Shown: positions 40,351-49,859 of the stretch, piece after piece | How positions within the stretch are numbered: position 1 is the first letter of the stretch | How the letters are laid out: the number at the start of each line of letters is the position of its first letter | Assembly: GCA_020845955.1 (NCBI GenBank) | Contig: JADLEU010000333.1 | Coordinates: 1 to 51,693, forward strand | Direction of reading: 5' to 3' | Source: Anaerolineales bacterium | GTDB taxonomy: Bacteria; Chloroflexota; Anaerolineae; Anaerolineales; UBA6663 | DNA length: 51,693 nt | Notes under the pieces: generated by a model | Told to the model about the DNA's origin: nothing | Databases searched by the model: none | The model's input: the letters and a program-made list of their open reading frames with translations, nothing else | Made by a program: the position numbers and the translations under genes

Positions 40351-41244
40351 ATGCCGCCATTGCCCTTACGCCCGGCCTACGCGGCCGCCGAGAGCTACAT
40401 CCGCCAGCATGAGAGCATGTTGTACGCTGTGTCAAGATACCTGCCTCCCGATCGCCGGGCCAACGTGCGCGTGGCGTTCGCATTCTTCCGGCTTGCCGAC
40501 GATATGGTCGACAGCGGCCGAGCGTCCCCCGAGACGTTCCGTGCCTGGCGTGAGCAGGCCAATCGCCCAGCCGGTGAACAGAGCAACCCGATCCTCGCTG
40601 CCTGGTCCGATGTGCGTGACCGCCACGGGATCAACCCGCAGCACGTCAATGACCTGCTCGATGGCATCGAGATGGACCTGACGCCGCGGCGCTATGCGAC
40701 ACTGGATGAGCTGCGGACGTACTGCTACTACGTGGCCGGGACAGTCGGGCTCATTTCGCTGCCCCTCCTGCACCTGGCGCCCGGGGTCACGTTCGACCAG
40801 GCCGCGCCGCACGCCGCCGAACTCTGTACGGCTCTCCAACTTATCAACATCATACGAGACGTGGGCGAAGACCTGGATGCCGGACGGATCTACCTGCCGC
40901 TCGACGAGCTCGCCGCTCACGGCCTGAGCTACGCCGATATCGAAGCCCGGGTCCATGACGACCGCTTCCGAGCGCTCATGGCTCATCTGGCCGCCGTCGC
41001 AAGGAGCCACTACGATGCTGCCTGGCCGAAGCTCGCCCTGCTGTCCCGTACCGGCCGCTTCGTGGCAGGGGCCGGCGCGGTGTACTACCGGGCGATGCTA
41101 GATGAGCTGGAACGCGGCGGATTCGCCGTGTATCGTCGTCGCCTGCGCTTCTCGACCCCGCGCAAGCTCTGGATCGTGTTTTCTCGATGGCCGGCCATTG
41201 CGCGGCCAGGCCCGCTATCTGCGAGTCACGGCAATCGCATCTAA
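40351..41244 (+). CDS. Phytoene/squalene synthase-like enzyme
   Basis: 297 residues from ATG 40351; a TTG at 40321 would overlap the preceding stop. Both Asp-rich prenyl-diphosphate sites are intact: ADDMVDS (D50, D51, D54) and RDVGEDLDAGRIYLP (D170, D174). It would condense two C15 or C20 prenyl diphosphates head to head. No desaturase, cyclase or prenyl transferase gene is nearby. The current last five residues (HGNRI) are encoded by the left end of an IS element: the original gene ended after AGT (41226) with a TGA now located at 42473-42475. The enzyme is therefore probably still functional with a short foreign tail. Confidence 0.86.
   Translation: MPPLPLRPAYAAAESYIRQHESMLYAVSRYLPPDRRANVRVAFAFFRLADDMVDSGRASPETFRAWREQANRPAGEQSNPILAAWSDVRDRHGINPQHVNDLLDGIEMDLTPRRYATLDELRTYCYYVAGTVGLISLPLLHLAPGVTFDQAAPHAAELCTALQLINIIRDVGEDLDAGRIYLPLDELAAHGLSYADIEARVHDDRFRALMAHLAAVARSHYDAAWPKLALLSRTGRFVAGAGAVYYRAMLDELERGGFAVYRRRLRFSTPRKLWIVFSRWPAIARPGPLSASHGNRI
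41217..41226. repeat. IS target-site duplication, left copy
   Basis: ATCTGCGAGT, a perfect 10-bp direct repeat of 42463-42472, directly abutting the IS left terminal repeat. It gives the exact insertion point and marks a recent, un-rearranged insertion. Confidence 0.9.
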
Positions 41245-42462
41245 ATTCGTCTGGGCCAAGGTAAGATGGGCGGCAATCGCCTACTCAGGAGCTTGGCCTT
41301 GGAAGAACAATCGCTTGGTCAGTTAGCCACGAGTTTTGCCAGCCTGAAAGATCCGCGGGTCGAGCGCACACGAGAGCATTTGCTGTTGGACATTGTGCTG
41401 ATCGCCATCTGCGCGGTGGTGTGTGGCGCGGATGGCTGGGTGGAAGTGGCCGAGTGCGGCGAAGCGAAAAGGGCCTGGTTTAGCCGCTTCTTGAAGCTGC
41501 CGCATGGCATCCCGTCGCACGACACCTTTGGGCGGGTGTTCGCCGCCTTGGATGCCGACGAGTTTGGGCGGTGCTTTTTGGAGTGGGTCCAAGCGGTGAA
41601 CGTGCTGACGGCGGGGCAAGTGATCGCCATCGATGGCAAAACCCTGCGCCGCTCGCATGATCGGCGGCGGGGCAAAGCCGCGTTGCATCTGGTCAGCGCC
41701 TGGGCCAGCGCCAATCGGCTGGTCTTGGGGCAGGTCGCCACCGACGCGAAATCCAACGAAATTACAGCCATTCCGGAGCTGTTGCGGCTGTTGGACGTGA
41801 AGGGCTGTATTGTGACCATTGATGCGGCCGGCAGCCAGACAGCGATTGCCGAGCAGATTGTGGCCGCTGGGGGGGATTACGTGTTGGCCCTCAAAGGCAA
41901 CCAGAAAGGCTTGGCCGAAGACGTCCAGCGCTTGTTCGAGTGGGGCCGGAGCATTGAGTTTGCCGAATTGCAGCACGATCATGTGCGCACCACGACCAAG
42001 GGCCACGGCCGCCTCGAAATCCGGGACTGCTGGACCATTGCGGACCCGCGCTACTTGGGCGACTTGCGCCAGGGGCGCCAGTGGAAATCCTTGCGCTCCG
42101 TCGCCCAGGTGCAACTCGAATGTCGCCAAGCAGACCGCGTGACGGTCGAGACCCGTTACTTCATCAGCAGCCTGCCCGGCGAAGCTCAGCAAATCGAAAA
42201 CGCGGTGCGCCTGCATTGGGGCGTGGAGAACCCCTTGCATTGGTGTCTGGACGTCAGCTTCAACGAAGATGCCAGCCGCATCCGCCAAGGCCATGCTGAC
42301 CAGAATTTCGCGGTCTTGCGCCACGTCGCACTCAATCTCCTGCGCCAGGAAAAAACTGCCAAAATCGGCATCAAAGCCAAGCGCCTCAAAGCCGCTTGGA
42401 GCGAAGACTATCTGCGCACCGTCTTAGCGGGGGCCCAACCCCAATAAGATGCAATTGCCCTG
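41227..42462 (+). mobile_element. ISAs1-family insertion sequence
   Basis: 1236 bp. The left end CACGGCAATCGCATCTAA (41227-41244) matches the right end read inward, CAGGGCAATTGCATCTTA (42462-42445), at 15 of 18 positions. It carries one full-length transposase and is flanked by a perfect 10-bp target duplication. Intact by every sign visible. Family assignment from the transposase pattern and the terminal repeats. Confidence 0.9.
41266..42447 (+). CDS. ISAs1-family transposase
   Basis: 393 residues, full length for the family. DDE residues: first Asp in [14 protein letters not shown], second in [15 protein letters not shown], Glu in [18 protein letters not shown]. The middle [30 protein letters not shown] is the characteristic DDE_Tnp_ISAs1 pattern. 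The stop codon lies inside the right terminal repeat. The weak upstream AAGGTA is the only ribosome-site candidate. Confidence 0.92.
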   Translation: MGGNRLLRSLALEEQSLGQLATSFASLKDPRVERTREHLLLDIVLIAICAVVCGADGWVEVAECGEAKRAWFSRFLKLPHGIPSHDTFGRVFAALDADEFGRCFLEWVQAVNVLTAGQVIAIDGKTLRRSHDRRRGKAALHLVSAWASANRLVLGQVATDAKSNEITAIPELLRLLDVKGCIVTIDAAGSQTAIAEQIVAAGGDYVLALKGNQKGLAEDVQRLFEWGRSIEFAELQHDHVRTTTKGHGRLEIRDCWTIADPRYLGDLRQGRQWKSLRSVAQVQLECRQADRVTVETRYFISSLPGEAQQIENAVRLHWGVENPLHWCLDVSFNEDASRIRQGHADQNFAVLRHVALNLLRQEKTAKIGIKAKRLKAAWSEDYLRTVLAGAQPQ

Positions 42463-42472
42463 ATCTGCGAGT
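42463..42472. repeat. IS target-site duplication, right copy
   Basis: ATCTGCGAGT, identical to 41217-41226. The TGA that follows at once (42473-42475) is in the frame of the interrupted synthase gene once the IS is removed. Confidence 0.9.
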
Positions 42473-42499
42473 TGACAGGCTCTCAGTCTCAAGTACACT
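42472..42499 (+). promoter_or_regulatory. Candidate sigma70-type promoter
   Basis: TTGACA (42472-42477), 16-bp spacer, TACACT (42494-42499). It begins on the last base of the IS target duplication, so it belonged to the host sequence before insertion. The predicted start is close to 42506. No gene follows on the + strand before the terminator. Confidence 0.45.
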
Positions 42500-42505
42500 C
42501 TTGCC

Positions 42506-42561
42506 TGCCCGGAGCAATCCGGGTACACCCCGCGGCTCCCCCCTCCGCGGGGTGTTTTGTT
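42506..42561 (+). ncRNA. Candidate small RNA with two hairpins
   Basis: Predicted transcript of about 56 nt from the promoter at 42472-42499 to the terminator. First hairpin CCCGGA-GCAA-TCCGGG (42508-42523) has a GNRA-type tetraloop; the second is the intrinsic terminator. This could also be merely the end of the synthase operon, with the promoter occurring by chance. Confidence 0.3.
42526..42561 (+). terminator. Intrinsic terminator
   Basis: Stem CACCCCGCGG (42526-42535) with CCGCGGGGTG (42545-42554), 9-nt pyrimidine loop, then TTTTGTT. It would end the XRE-ImmA-7TM-synthase operon, whose original stop is 50 bp upstream, and separates it from the convergent defence genes. Confidence 0.8.
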
Positions 42562-42609
42562 ACTTTGGCGTTGTCGTGCACCAGTTGTCGGCCGGAGCCA
42601 AATGTAACC

Positions 42610-44064
42610 CTACATGTAGTAGCGATAGTATGGTTCAAATGGGTCAGACTCGCCAATGTGCTTCAGGATTGCCCCAACCTGGCGAGCGGCTCGTAAAGTT
42701 ATCGGATCGCCGCCATCGAATTGCGTGTTGTTCCAGTTCATTTTCGTTAGCGCCAGGATTTCCTGGGCAAGCAAGTGCGGAGTCTCGGTGGTCGCATCGC
42801 ACCGGAACTTGAGCGGACGCGGCACATACATGCCAGGGTAGGCGGTAAAGAAGTCGACGCTTCCTTTGGTGTAGAGTATGTGTGCTGTGCTATTGGTGAC
42901 GAGCAAAGTGCCGCGCAGCGGTGGGTATGCCCCTGCACGAAACAAGCGCGTCGAAGAGCGTGTCAAGCTGAGGAAATCTGCACGCTCGATTCCGTGCACT
43001 GAAAGCGCACCCCTAAACCCGGCTAATTCACTCTGATTGAAGGTCGAGCTCTTGTGCATGACCAGGCGCGCCGGCAACGTACCGTGCTCCGACTTGTAGT
43101 TGCGCAGGGCTTCCATGAGCAATCGGTGCGCATCCTCTTCCTCAAGGTGGATTTGAAGATCGTCTTTGTCGATCCGGGCCGGGCCACCTCGGACGATAAT
43201 GCCCTCACCGCGCTCGCTGAAAACCTGTGCCGTGCTGGTCAGTAACTTGGACTTGTCCAGAGCCTGATAGAAGCTCACGCCAACATAACAAACGGTGAAA
43301 TCGGATGGGTTACGCAGCAAGCGCCAGGGTGCTCCACCGGCCTTGTAATACAAGGCCACATAGAAGTTCCAGGCGCGGGTTGCATCATCTTGAAGCTGCC
43401 TGGACTCTTTATAGGTGCCCTTTGGACGCGGCGGCATCAAGCCCCCATAAGTGCTGGGCCGAACGACCTGCGTCGGGATCCGGAGACGCATGGCTTGCGC
43501 CTTCAGTAGATCGTGAAAGACGGGTGCGTCCGCTGCTTCAGCCTCGGAACCCTGAGTATCCAGCTCTCCTTCGTCGGCGCGGCCAACCTGATCGATGAGC
43601 GCAACCAAATTGGCCGGCAGCGCGCAGATCAAGACGTTTGGGCTTGCCTTCTGCGCCAGGTATTCCATTTCCGACAAGTACATCTCCGTTACTTCACGGA
43701 TTACAGTTCCTGTCTTGGCTTGCTTTGTGAGCGCATCCAGTTTGGCGGCAGGCAGGGTGCGCTGCAACGATGGATTGACCTCGAAGGCTGTTGGCAGTAG
43801 GCTCTCGGGGCCATAGCCTGGAAATCGCGGGAATAGATTGGGCCGCTTGCTGAGTTTGGCTGAAATGCCCTTTTTGCATTCCTCCAACCAATGAAGGATC
43901 CCCTGAATCGTCTCGGGCGTACCAACGATGCCGAGTTTGACAGGGTTGGGCGCCAGGCTGCTGGCAATATCGAGCGGACCGTAGTTCATCAGCCCGAACC
44001 GAATATCGATATGGCGGCCATTGCCAAACTGCAGTTCCGGTTCGCGAAGAAGGTGGACTTCCAT
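42610..44064 (-). CDS. Short prokaryotic Argonaute (MID-PIWI)
   Basis: 484 residues, right for short pAgo proteins, which have MID and PIWI but no N or PAZ domain. MID region about 140-210 (FHDLLKAQAMRLRIPTQVV). The PIWI domain starts at TVCYVGVSFYQ: the first catalytic Asp is replaced by Ser264, so slicing is not expected. The ending ALTKMNWNNTQFDGGDPITLRAARQVG is highly typical of pAgo PIWI. In this class an RNA guide lets pAgo sense invading DNA, and a partner protein is the effector. It starts 3 bp after the stop of the DUF4365-APAZ gene. Confidence 0.92.
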   Translation of the reverse strand: MEVHLLREPELQFGNGRHIDIRFGLMNYGPLDIASSLAPNPVKLGIVGTPETIQGILHWLEECKKGISAKLSKRPNLFPRFPGYGPESLLPTAFEVNPSLQRTLPAAKLDALTKQAKTGTVIREVTEMYLSEMEYLAQKASPNVLICALPANLVALIDQVGRADEGELDTQGSEAEAADAPVFHDLLKAQAMRLRIPTQVVRPSTYGGLMPPRPKGTYKESRQLQDDATRAWNFYVALYYKAGGAPWRLLRNPSDFTVCYVGVSFYQALDKSKLLTSTAQVFSERGEGIIVRGGPARIDKDDLQIHLEEEDAHRLLMEALRNYKSEHGTLPARLVMHKSSTFNQSELAGFRGALSVHGIERADFLSLTRSSTRLFRAGAYPPLRGTLLVTNSTAHILYTKGSVDFFTAYPGMYVPRPLKFRCDATTETPHLLAQEILALTKMNWNNTQFDGGDPITLRAARQVGAILKHIGESDPFEPYYRYYM

Positions 44065-44067
44065 ACC

Positions 44068-45405
44068 CTAGAAGAGCGCCAACTGATTATCCGAGTCCGA
44101 CAAGATGCGGCCCTCCTCCTCCTCCTCAGCCTTCATCCACAGGCCATCCTCGATTCCAAATTCCACGTCAAACGTGCGTAAGGCACTGAATGCAAGAAAC
44201 GGATAGGTTGATCGAAACAGGTCCTGTGGCTGGGTAAGGACAGTTGCCCACACCAGCAACTGGGCGAGAACTGCTGGATTGCGGTCCAATCGCTTTATCC
44301 CCTTCAGGCGTTCTGAGTAGTACCGGTCCACATCGTACCCGTTCCACGTAAAACGGTAAGTTGGCGTGATTTCGAGGAACCACTGGCTACCCTGCCGCAC
44401 AAACTTGCTTTCGAATGCGGAGTGCCGATAGTACGCCGTGGCGTCCGGTGTTATCTTGCTTGCATATGACTTGAATACGGTCCGTTTGCCTTTTCGGGAA
44501 GCCGTCTGGTACGGCACCTTGCGAGGTTTCAGGTCCCGCGTGGCCTGATAATAGAAGTGCTCCAGTCTTGGGTCGTAGCGGACACCCATGGGCCACAGAA
44601 GCTCGCGAAGACTGAAGTGCAGGAGGTCGACGAAGTCATTCGCTCGGTCACTGGTCTCCGACAGCGCCCATTCTTCGGTGTCGAATCCCTCGACGGTTCC
44701 AGGTTCGCATACTTCACGCCAAGGCAACTCGTCAAGCTTGTGGAATGAAAGGATGCGCTTGTTTCGAAGGATCCACTCAGAACCGAAGGGTCCGCCCACA
44801 GACTTGAGCTTTGTCCACACCTCGCTGCGCCGCCGGAACTCTGTCTCGGCCACAGATAACCGCGGCGCATAGCTGGATACCGCCAGCAAGTTACTGATCA
44901 GCAGTTCTTTCTTGGGAGGTGGAGCAAAGTAAACGCCGCGATCACGGGGGGCGGCGATGCTGAGGAGGCCGTGAGCACTCGACGGTGAAAACCGATCACG
45001 CGTCTTGTTGAACAGGACTTTCCGAGTCGTGCGGGTAGCCGGATCAGCGAAGTAGCCCTTGATAGAGATCCAGTACGCTTCCGAGGCGGCCGGTCGCGAC
45101 ACGATCAAAATGACCGGCGCGTTCCCCTGGAGCCAATAGTCCAGGTCTCGCTCCTCACAAACGTACTCGAATCGGTCCTCGGTCTCGGCCTGAAAGGGCT
45201 GACTCGTCGCCTTGCTCTGAACCTGCAGGATCAGGTTGGTCACCGCGCCAGAATCGCGGTTGCGTATCTCGATCAAGCCGTCAATCCCAGCCTCGAGCGG
45301 CCCGGTGGGATACCACAGGTAGCCCATTTCGAGGACGATACGCTCAATCAGGTTGATGCCCTGCTGGCCTAGAAGTGAGCGGTAATTGACGTACTTGTTC
45401 GACAT
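44068..45405 (-). CDS. DUF4365-APAZ nuclease (DREN-APAZ, SPARDA effector)
   Basis: 445 residues. The N-terminal domain (about 1-165) is a DUF4365 PD-(D/E)XK fold: GQQGINLIERIV (Glu21), GIDGLIEI (Asp42), LILQVQSKAT (Gln63-x-Lys65). The C-terminal 250 residues fit the APAZ region (long helical/beta segment ending FRSTYPFLAFSALRTFDVEFGIEDGLW) that stands in for the N-terminal part of a long Argonaute and binds short pAgo. In SPARDA systems, activation by plasmid or phage DNA triggers non-specific nucleic-acid degradation and cell suicide. It is the upstream gene of the pair, 36 bp after hsdR. Confidence 0.87.
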   Translation of the reverse strand: MSNKYVNYRSLLGQQGINLIERIVLEMGYLWYPTGPLEAGIDGLIEIRNRDSGAVTNLILQVQSKATSQPFQAETEDRFEYVCEERDLDYWLQGNAPVILIVSRPAASEAYWISIKGYFADPATRTTRKVLFNKTRDRFSPSSAHGLLSIAAPRDRGVYFAPPPKKELLISNLLAVSSYAPRLSVAETEFRRRSEVWTKLKSVGGPFGSEWILRNKRILSFHKLDELPWREVCEPGTVEGFDTEEWALSETSDRANDFVDLLHFSLRELLWPMGVRYDPRLEHFYYQATRDLKPRKVPYQTASRKGKRTVFKSYASKITPDATAYYRHSAFESKFVRQGSQWFLEITPTYRFTWNGYDVDRYYSERLKGIKRLDRNPAVLAQLLVWATVLTQPQDLFRSTYPFLAFSALRTFDVEFGIEDGLWMKAEEEEEGRILSDSDNQLALF

Positions 45406-45441
45406 ATCGTTCGCAGTCAGCCGATAGCAAGTGTCGCAGCC

Positions 45442-48400
45442 TTAGGCCCACTCCCGCGCCACCACTTCAGCTTGTTCGATGACGGTTGCCGTCGCCTGCT
45501 CCTGCTTATCCGGCGGATAGCCGTGTTTGCGCAGCACTCGCCGCACCATCCGCCGCAAGTTGGCGCGCACACTCTCGCGTACGGCCCAATCGATAGTCAC
45601 GTTGCGCCGAACAGTGTCCACCAGCTCGCGGGCAATCGCTCGAAGGGTCTCGTCGCCCAGGATTTTGACGGCACTGTCGTTGACTTCCAGGGCGTCATAG
45701 AAGGCCAGTTCGTCGTCGCTCAACCCCATCGCCTGGCCCCGTTCCGTCGCTTCGCGCATGTGTCGGGCTAACTCGATCAACTCGCTGATCACCTGGGCGG
45801 CTTCGATCGAGCGGTTCTGATAGGCCCGAATGGTTTGCTCCAACAGGGCAGCAAATGACCGAGCCTGCACCACATTCTGGCGCGAACGGGCGCGGATCTC
45901 ATCGCTAAGCAGCTTACGCAGGATCTCGAGCGCCAGGTTCTTGTGCGGCAGCGACCGGACCTCGGCCAGGAACTCCTCTGACAGGATCGATAGGTCAGGC
46001 TTGCTCAGGCCGGCTGCGGCGAAGATGTCCACGATCTGGTCAGAGACGACGGCGCGCGAGACGAGCTGCCTTAGGGCGCTGTCCAGATCCTCGCGGCTGT
46101 GGCCGTCCGGCTCGGTGGCCTTGATGAAGGCGGCGCGCACCGCCTGGAAGTAGCCGATCTCGTCGCGCCGGGCGAGAGCGTCGGGGTGCGGCACGGCCAA
46201 GGCAAAGGCCCGCGCCAGGTCGGCCGTGGCCTGCAGGTAGCGCGGTTTGCCCTCAGGCAGGGCCAAGATGTGCTCCATGCCGGCCGGGATGAGCGCCAGG
46301 CGCTCGGCCGGCGTTCCGCTGACAAAGCGGCCATAGTCAAAGCCGTGGAACATGGCGGCCACGATCTCGTGCTTTTCGCGCAGCACAGCCGCGGCTTGCT
46401 CCTGCGGGATGGCCGTCTGCTCCTGGTCACCCTGCGTGTAGGCCGCTAGCGCCTGGCGGAGCTCGTGAGCCAGGCCGAGATAATCCACCACCAACCCGCC
46501 GGGCTTATCCTTGAATACCCGATTGACGCGCGCGATGGCCTGCATCAGCCCGTGGCCGCGCATGGGCTTGTCGAGATACATGGTGTGCAAGCTGGGAGCG
46601 TCGAAACCGGTGAGCCACATGTCGCGCACGATCACGAGCTTGAGCGGGTCGGCCGGGTCTTTGAAGCGCCGCGCCAGGGCTTCGCGCCGAGCCTTGTTGC
46701 GAATGTGCGGCTGCCAGTCGGCCTCGTCGGCGGCCGAGCCGGTCATCACCACCTTGAGCGCCCCGGCCTCGTCGGAAGGGTCGTGCCAGGTAGGGCAGAG
46801 TTTGGCGATCTCCGAGTACAGCGCAACACAAATCCGCCGGCTCATGCACACGATCATCCCCTTGCCCTCAAGCTCGGCAGTGCGGCGCTCGAAGTGCTCG
46901 ACAATATCGCGCGCGATCAGCCGAACGCGCTTTTCGGCCCCGACCAGGGCCTCGAGCCGCGCCCAGCGGCTCTTCAACTCCTCCTTTGCCTGGGCTTCTT
47001 CGCCTTCGGTAACGTCTTCGAAGTCTGGATCGAGGTGCGGGCGCTCGCTCTCGTCCAGATCCAGCTTGGCCAGCCGGCCCTCGTAGTAGATGCGCACCGT
47101 GGCGCCGTCTTCCACTGCCCGGGTGATGTCGTAGACGTCGATCTCGTCTCCGAAAACGGCCCGCGTGCTGCGGTCGCCCAGCTCCACCGGTGTGCCGGTG
47201 AAGCCGATGTAGGAGGCATTGGGCAGGGCGTCACGCAGGTGTTTGGCAAAGCCATAGGTCAGGTAGGCGCCGGAGCCATCCTTGGGCGTGACGACCCGCG
47301 CGCCAAAACCATACTGGCTGCGGTGGGCCTCGTCGGCGATCAGCACGATGTTGCGCCGGTCGGAGAGCAGGGGGTAGGCCTCGCCCGGCTCGGGCAGGAA
47401 CTTTTGGATGGTGGTGAAGATCACGCCGCCTGAGGCCACGCGCAGCAGCGCGCGCAGGTGCTCGCGGTTTTCGGCCTGCACCGGCGCCTGGCGCAGAAGG
47501 TCCTGGCAGGCGGCAAAGGTGCCGAACAGCTGCTCATCCAGGTCATTTCGGTCGGTGAGCACCACCAAGGTGGGGTTGGCCATGGCCGGGTGCCGGATGA
47601 CCTTGCCGGCGTAGAAGGCCATGGTGAGGCTCTTGCCGCTGCCCTGGGTGTGCCAGATGACGCCCACGCGTCGGTCGCCCTGCGCGCTTGCAGCCTGGAG
47701 CGTGCAGTCCAGGGCTTTGTTCACGGCGTGAAACTGGTGGTAGCCCGCCAGCTTCTTGACGGGCTGGCCGCCTTCGCCCGGCCGCTCAAAGACGGCGAAG
47801 TTGCGAATCAGGTTCAGAAAGCGCGCCGGCTCGAAGATGCCCTTGGCCAACACCTCCAGGTCTGGCAGGCCGCGCGGCGCAACCGTATCGCCTTCCACCG
47901 TGCGCCAGGGCATGAAGCGCTCCCAATCAGCTGTGAGAGACCCGGCCCGAGCTTCGACGCCGTCAGACGCAATCAGGACGGCATTGTAGGCCAGCAGCGA
48001 TGGCATCTCGGCCTTGTAGGTCTGGAGCTGGCGGAAGGCCGCGCGAACCGTGGCGTCTTCGTCGGCCGCGTTTTTGAGCTCGATGACGGCGACCGGGAGG
48101 CCGTTGAGAAAGAGCACGATATCGGGCCGGCGGTGGTGGCCGGCTCTGCCGCGCGCGGTGCGGCCCTCGATGACCGTGAACTGATTCACGGCCAGCCAGT
48201 CGTTGCTGGCGGGTTGGTTGAAGTCGGCCAGCCAGACCTTGTCGCCGGCCAGGCGGCCATCGGGGCGGCGGTACTCCACGTCCACGCCGTCTACCAGCCA
48301 GTGGTGAAAGCGGCGGTTATTCTCAACGAGGCTAGGGTTGCCGGGCCGCAGGACCTTTCGCAGCGCTTCTTGGCGCGCCTCTTCAGGCAGGGCCGGGTTC

Positions 48401-48573
48401 AGGCGCGCCAGCGCCTCACGAAGGCGGCCTACCAGCACCACATCGCCGAAGCTGGTGCGCTCCGAGGCGGGTTCGCCCGGCGCGATCTCCGGGCCGTGCG
48501 CGACGGCATAGCCCAGGTCGCGTAGCCAGTCGAGGGCGGCGTCTTCAACGACAGATTCAGTGAACACGATCAC
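45442..48573 (-). CDS. hsdR: Type I restriction enzyme, R subunit
   Basis: About 1043 residues. A PD-(D/E)XK nuclease (D151 in RRPDIVLF and E165-L-K167), superfamily 2 helicase with Walker A TQGSGKS at 309-315 and DEAH at 414-417, motif [16 protein letters not shown], then a helical C-terminal region. Start: GTG with AGGA upstream, giving [14 protein letters not shown], which matches the usual beginning; GTG 48621 would add 16 residues. It cuts DNA only together with HsdM and HsdS, neither of which is in the window. They may lie beyond the right edge, or this is an orphan. Confidence 0.93.
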   Translation of the reverse strand: MIVFTESVVEDAALDWLRDLGYAVAHGPEIAPGEPASERTSFGDVVLVGRLREALARLNPALPEEARQEALRKVLRPGNPSLVENNRRFHHWLVDGVDVEYRRPDGRLAGDKVWLADFNQPASNDWLAVNQFTVIEGRTARGRAGHHRRPDIVLFLNGLPVAVIELKNAADEDATVRAAFRQLQTYKAEMPSLLAYNAVLIASDGVEARAGSLTADWERFMPWRTVEGDTVAPRGLPDLEVLAKGIFEPARFLNLIRNFAVFERPGEGGQPVKKLAGYHQFHAVNKALDCTLQAASAQGDRRVGVIWHTQGSGKSLTMAFYAGKVIRHPAMANPTLVVLTDRNDLDEQLFGTFAACQDLLRQAPVQAENREHLRALLRVASGGVIFTTIQKFLPEPGEAYPLLSDRRNIVLIADEAHRSQYGFGARVVTPKDGSGAYLTYGFAKHLRDALPNASYIGFTGTPVELGDRSTRAVFGDEIDVYDITRAVEDGATVRIYYEGRLAKLDLDESERPHLDPDFEDVTEGEEAQAKEELKSRWARLEALVGAEKRVRLIARDIVEHFERRTAELEGKGMIVCMSRRICVALYSEIAKLCPTWHDPSDEAGALKVVMTGSAADEADWQPHIRNKARREALARRFKDPADPLKLVIVRDMWLTGFDAPSLHTMYLDKPMRGHGLMQAIARVNRVFKDKPGGLVVDYLGLAHELRQALAAYTQGDQEQTAIPQEQAAAVLREKHEIVAAMFHGFDYGRFVSGTPAERLALIPAGMEHILALPEGKPRYLQATADLARAFALAVPHPDALARRDEIGYFQAVRAAFIKATEPDGHSREDLDSALRQLVSRAVVSDQIVDIFAAAGLSKPDLSILSEEFLAEVRSLPHKNLALEILRKLLSDEIRARSRQNVVQARSFAALLEQTIRAYQNRSIEAAQVISELIELARHMREATERGQAMGLSDDELAFYDALEVNDSAVKILGDETLRAIARELVDTVRRNVTIDWAVRESVRANLRRMVRRVLRKHGYPPDKQEQATATVIEQAEVVAREWA

Positions 48574-48710
48574 GCCAATCCTAAGTTCCGCCGGAAATGA
48601 CCAATCCGACGTATGCTCCACTCTGGACTCCGCTGGATGTACTGCGACATTTGCTTCACCTTAGCAATCTCATCCCTAGACGGCCTCCCGGGACTCTTGC
48701 GAACCATGTA
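48574..48710 (-). other. Gap between hsdR and the upstream gene
   Basis: About 140 bp with a run of - strand stop codons; no gene or hairpin with U-run recognised. It may hold an hsdR promoter. Confidence 0.35.
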
Positions 48711-49859
48711 CTAGGGCCTTGAGGTTCTGGGCGCCCAGAACACGCGAAGATCAGTGTGAACGTCATTTGGCTTGAGACCTTCGTAATCGTCCAACAGATT
48801 CGACACATTCGAGCCAATGTCAATAGCCAGACTTGAACCATCCGTGAAGTGGACAATGATCGCTTCAGACTCGTGTACGTCGGGATGGCTCGCAACCTCA
48901 CCGAATTCCACCGATGCTATCGTCTTCCCTTCCGCCGCCTTAAGCTCGGCCAACTTGTACTCCGGCCGAGGTGGACCACTCAACTTTGGAAAGAGCGATT
49001 TCATTACGTTTTCCCTCTTCAGGCACGCTTCGGCATCGGCAGACAACACCGCCTCGAGCCACTCGACCAGCTGGGTTAGGCAGGTTGAGACCTCCAACAA
49101 ATCGGCATGGAATTCGTCAAATGCCGGGAAGGCCACTGCCGGCGTGTCGGGCACACCGTGACTCTTGTTGCGGACATTAGAGACTTTGCGCAACGGTTTA
49201 TGAACACCGTCAACGAGGTGAGATGGGAGTATTTCCTTTAGGCTGTTCAGGGTCTTGGTTGGATCAGAGAGCACGATGCCCAGGCGCTGCGCAAGCAAGC
49301 TGAGAACCTCACTGTCCAGACCATCCACCAGCAAACGGTACAGCTCGAGGTGGGCCTTGTTATACGCCTCGGTGTTTTCGGCAACCGGGTAATTCACGAG
49401 TTGATTTTCCGCAAACCTAAACAGTGGCCTGCCCAACAATTGAACAGTCATCGCTCTTACCAATTGGACGCTGTGGTCGATGGTAGGGCGAGGCCCATCC
49501 TCGACTTCCCATGATGCTTCAAGGTTCCGCTTTGCCCAGCGCGTGAAGGCCGAATCGTCTTCAGCAAATGCCGGATGCTCAATCAGGTGCCCGAGCCAAA
49601 TCCGCTGATCACTCTCGGGCAACTTCACGATGTCTGGACCGAATGCTGCAACACACACACGTTTGTCGATTCGCCGACGGAAACCGAAGCGTACGTTGAA
49701 GTATGGCCGGGCCGCTTGATCGCCCGTAGAGTGAACGGTCTGCAGGTCACCCCCCATGTCATCTTCCTCCAAGCGGTAAAGATGCGGAGAGGCCCTGTAG
49801 TGCGCGAGTACCGATCGCTCGAAATACAACAGATACCGGCTATAGGGATCTTGGTTCAT
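48711..49859 (-). CDS. Unknown protein coupled to a HEPN gene
   Basis: 382 residues. No family recognised. An N-terminal part of about 150 residues with an Arg-rich patch (VRFGFRRRIDKRV) is followed by a helical middle region containing KVSNVRNKSHGV (R230-N-K-S-H234), reminiscent of the Rn..H signature of HEPN/Abi-type domains though one residue short of the R-x4-6-H rule. The C-terminal 80 residues look like a small beta domain (KTIASVEFGEV...AIIVHFTDGSSLAIDI). The ATG overlaps the upstream stop as ATGA, so it is translated with the HEPN gene. A toxin, antitoxin or sensor role is possible. Confidence 0.6.
   Translation of the reverse strand: MNQDPYSRYLLYFERSVLAHYRASPHLYRLEEDDMGGDLQTVHSTGDQAARPYFNVRFGFRRRIDKRVCVAAFGPDIVKLPESDQRIWLGHLIEHPAFAEDDSAFTRWAKRNLEASWEVEDGPRPTIDHSVQLVRAMTVQLLGRPLFRFAENQLVNYPVAENTEAYNKAHLELYRLLVDGLDSEVLSLLAQRLGIVLSDPTKTLNSLKEILPSHLVDGVHKPLRKVSNVRNKSHGVPDTPAVAFPAFDEFHADLLEVSTCLTQLVEWLEAVLSADAEACLKRENVMKSLFPKLSGPPRPEYKLAELKAAEGKTIASVEFGEVASHPDVHESEAIIVHFTDGSSLAIDIGSNVSNLLDDYEGLKPNDVHTDLRVFWAPRTSRP

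Noticed and set aside
46465-47433. 322-residue + strand gene opposite hsdR
   Set aside because: Mirror of the hsdR helicase region; no motif or ribosome site.
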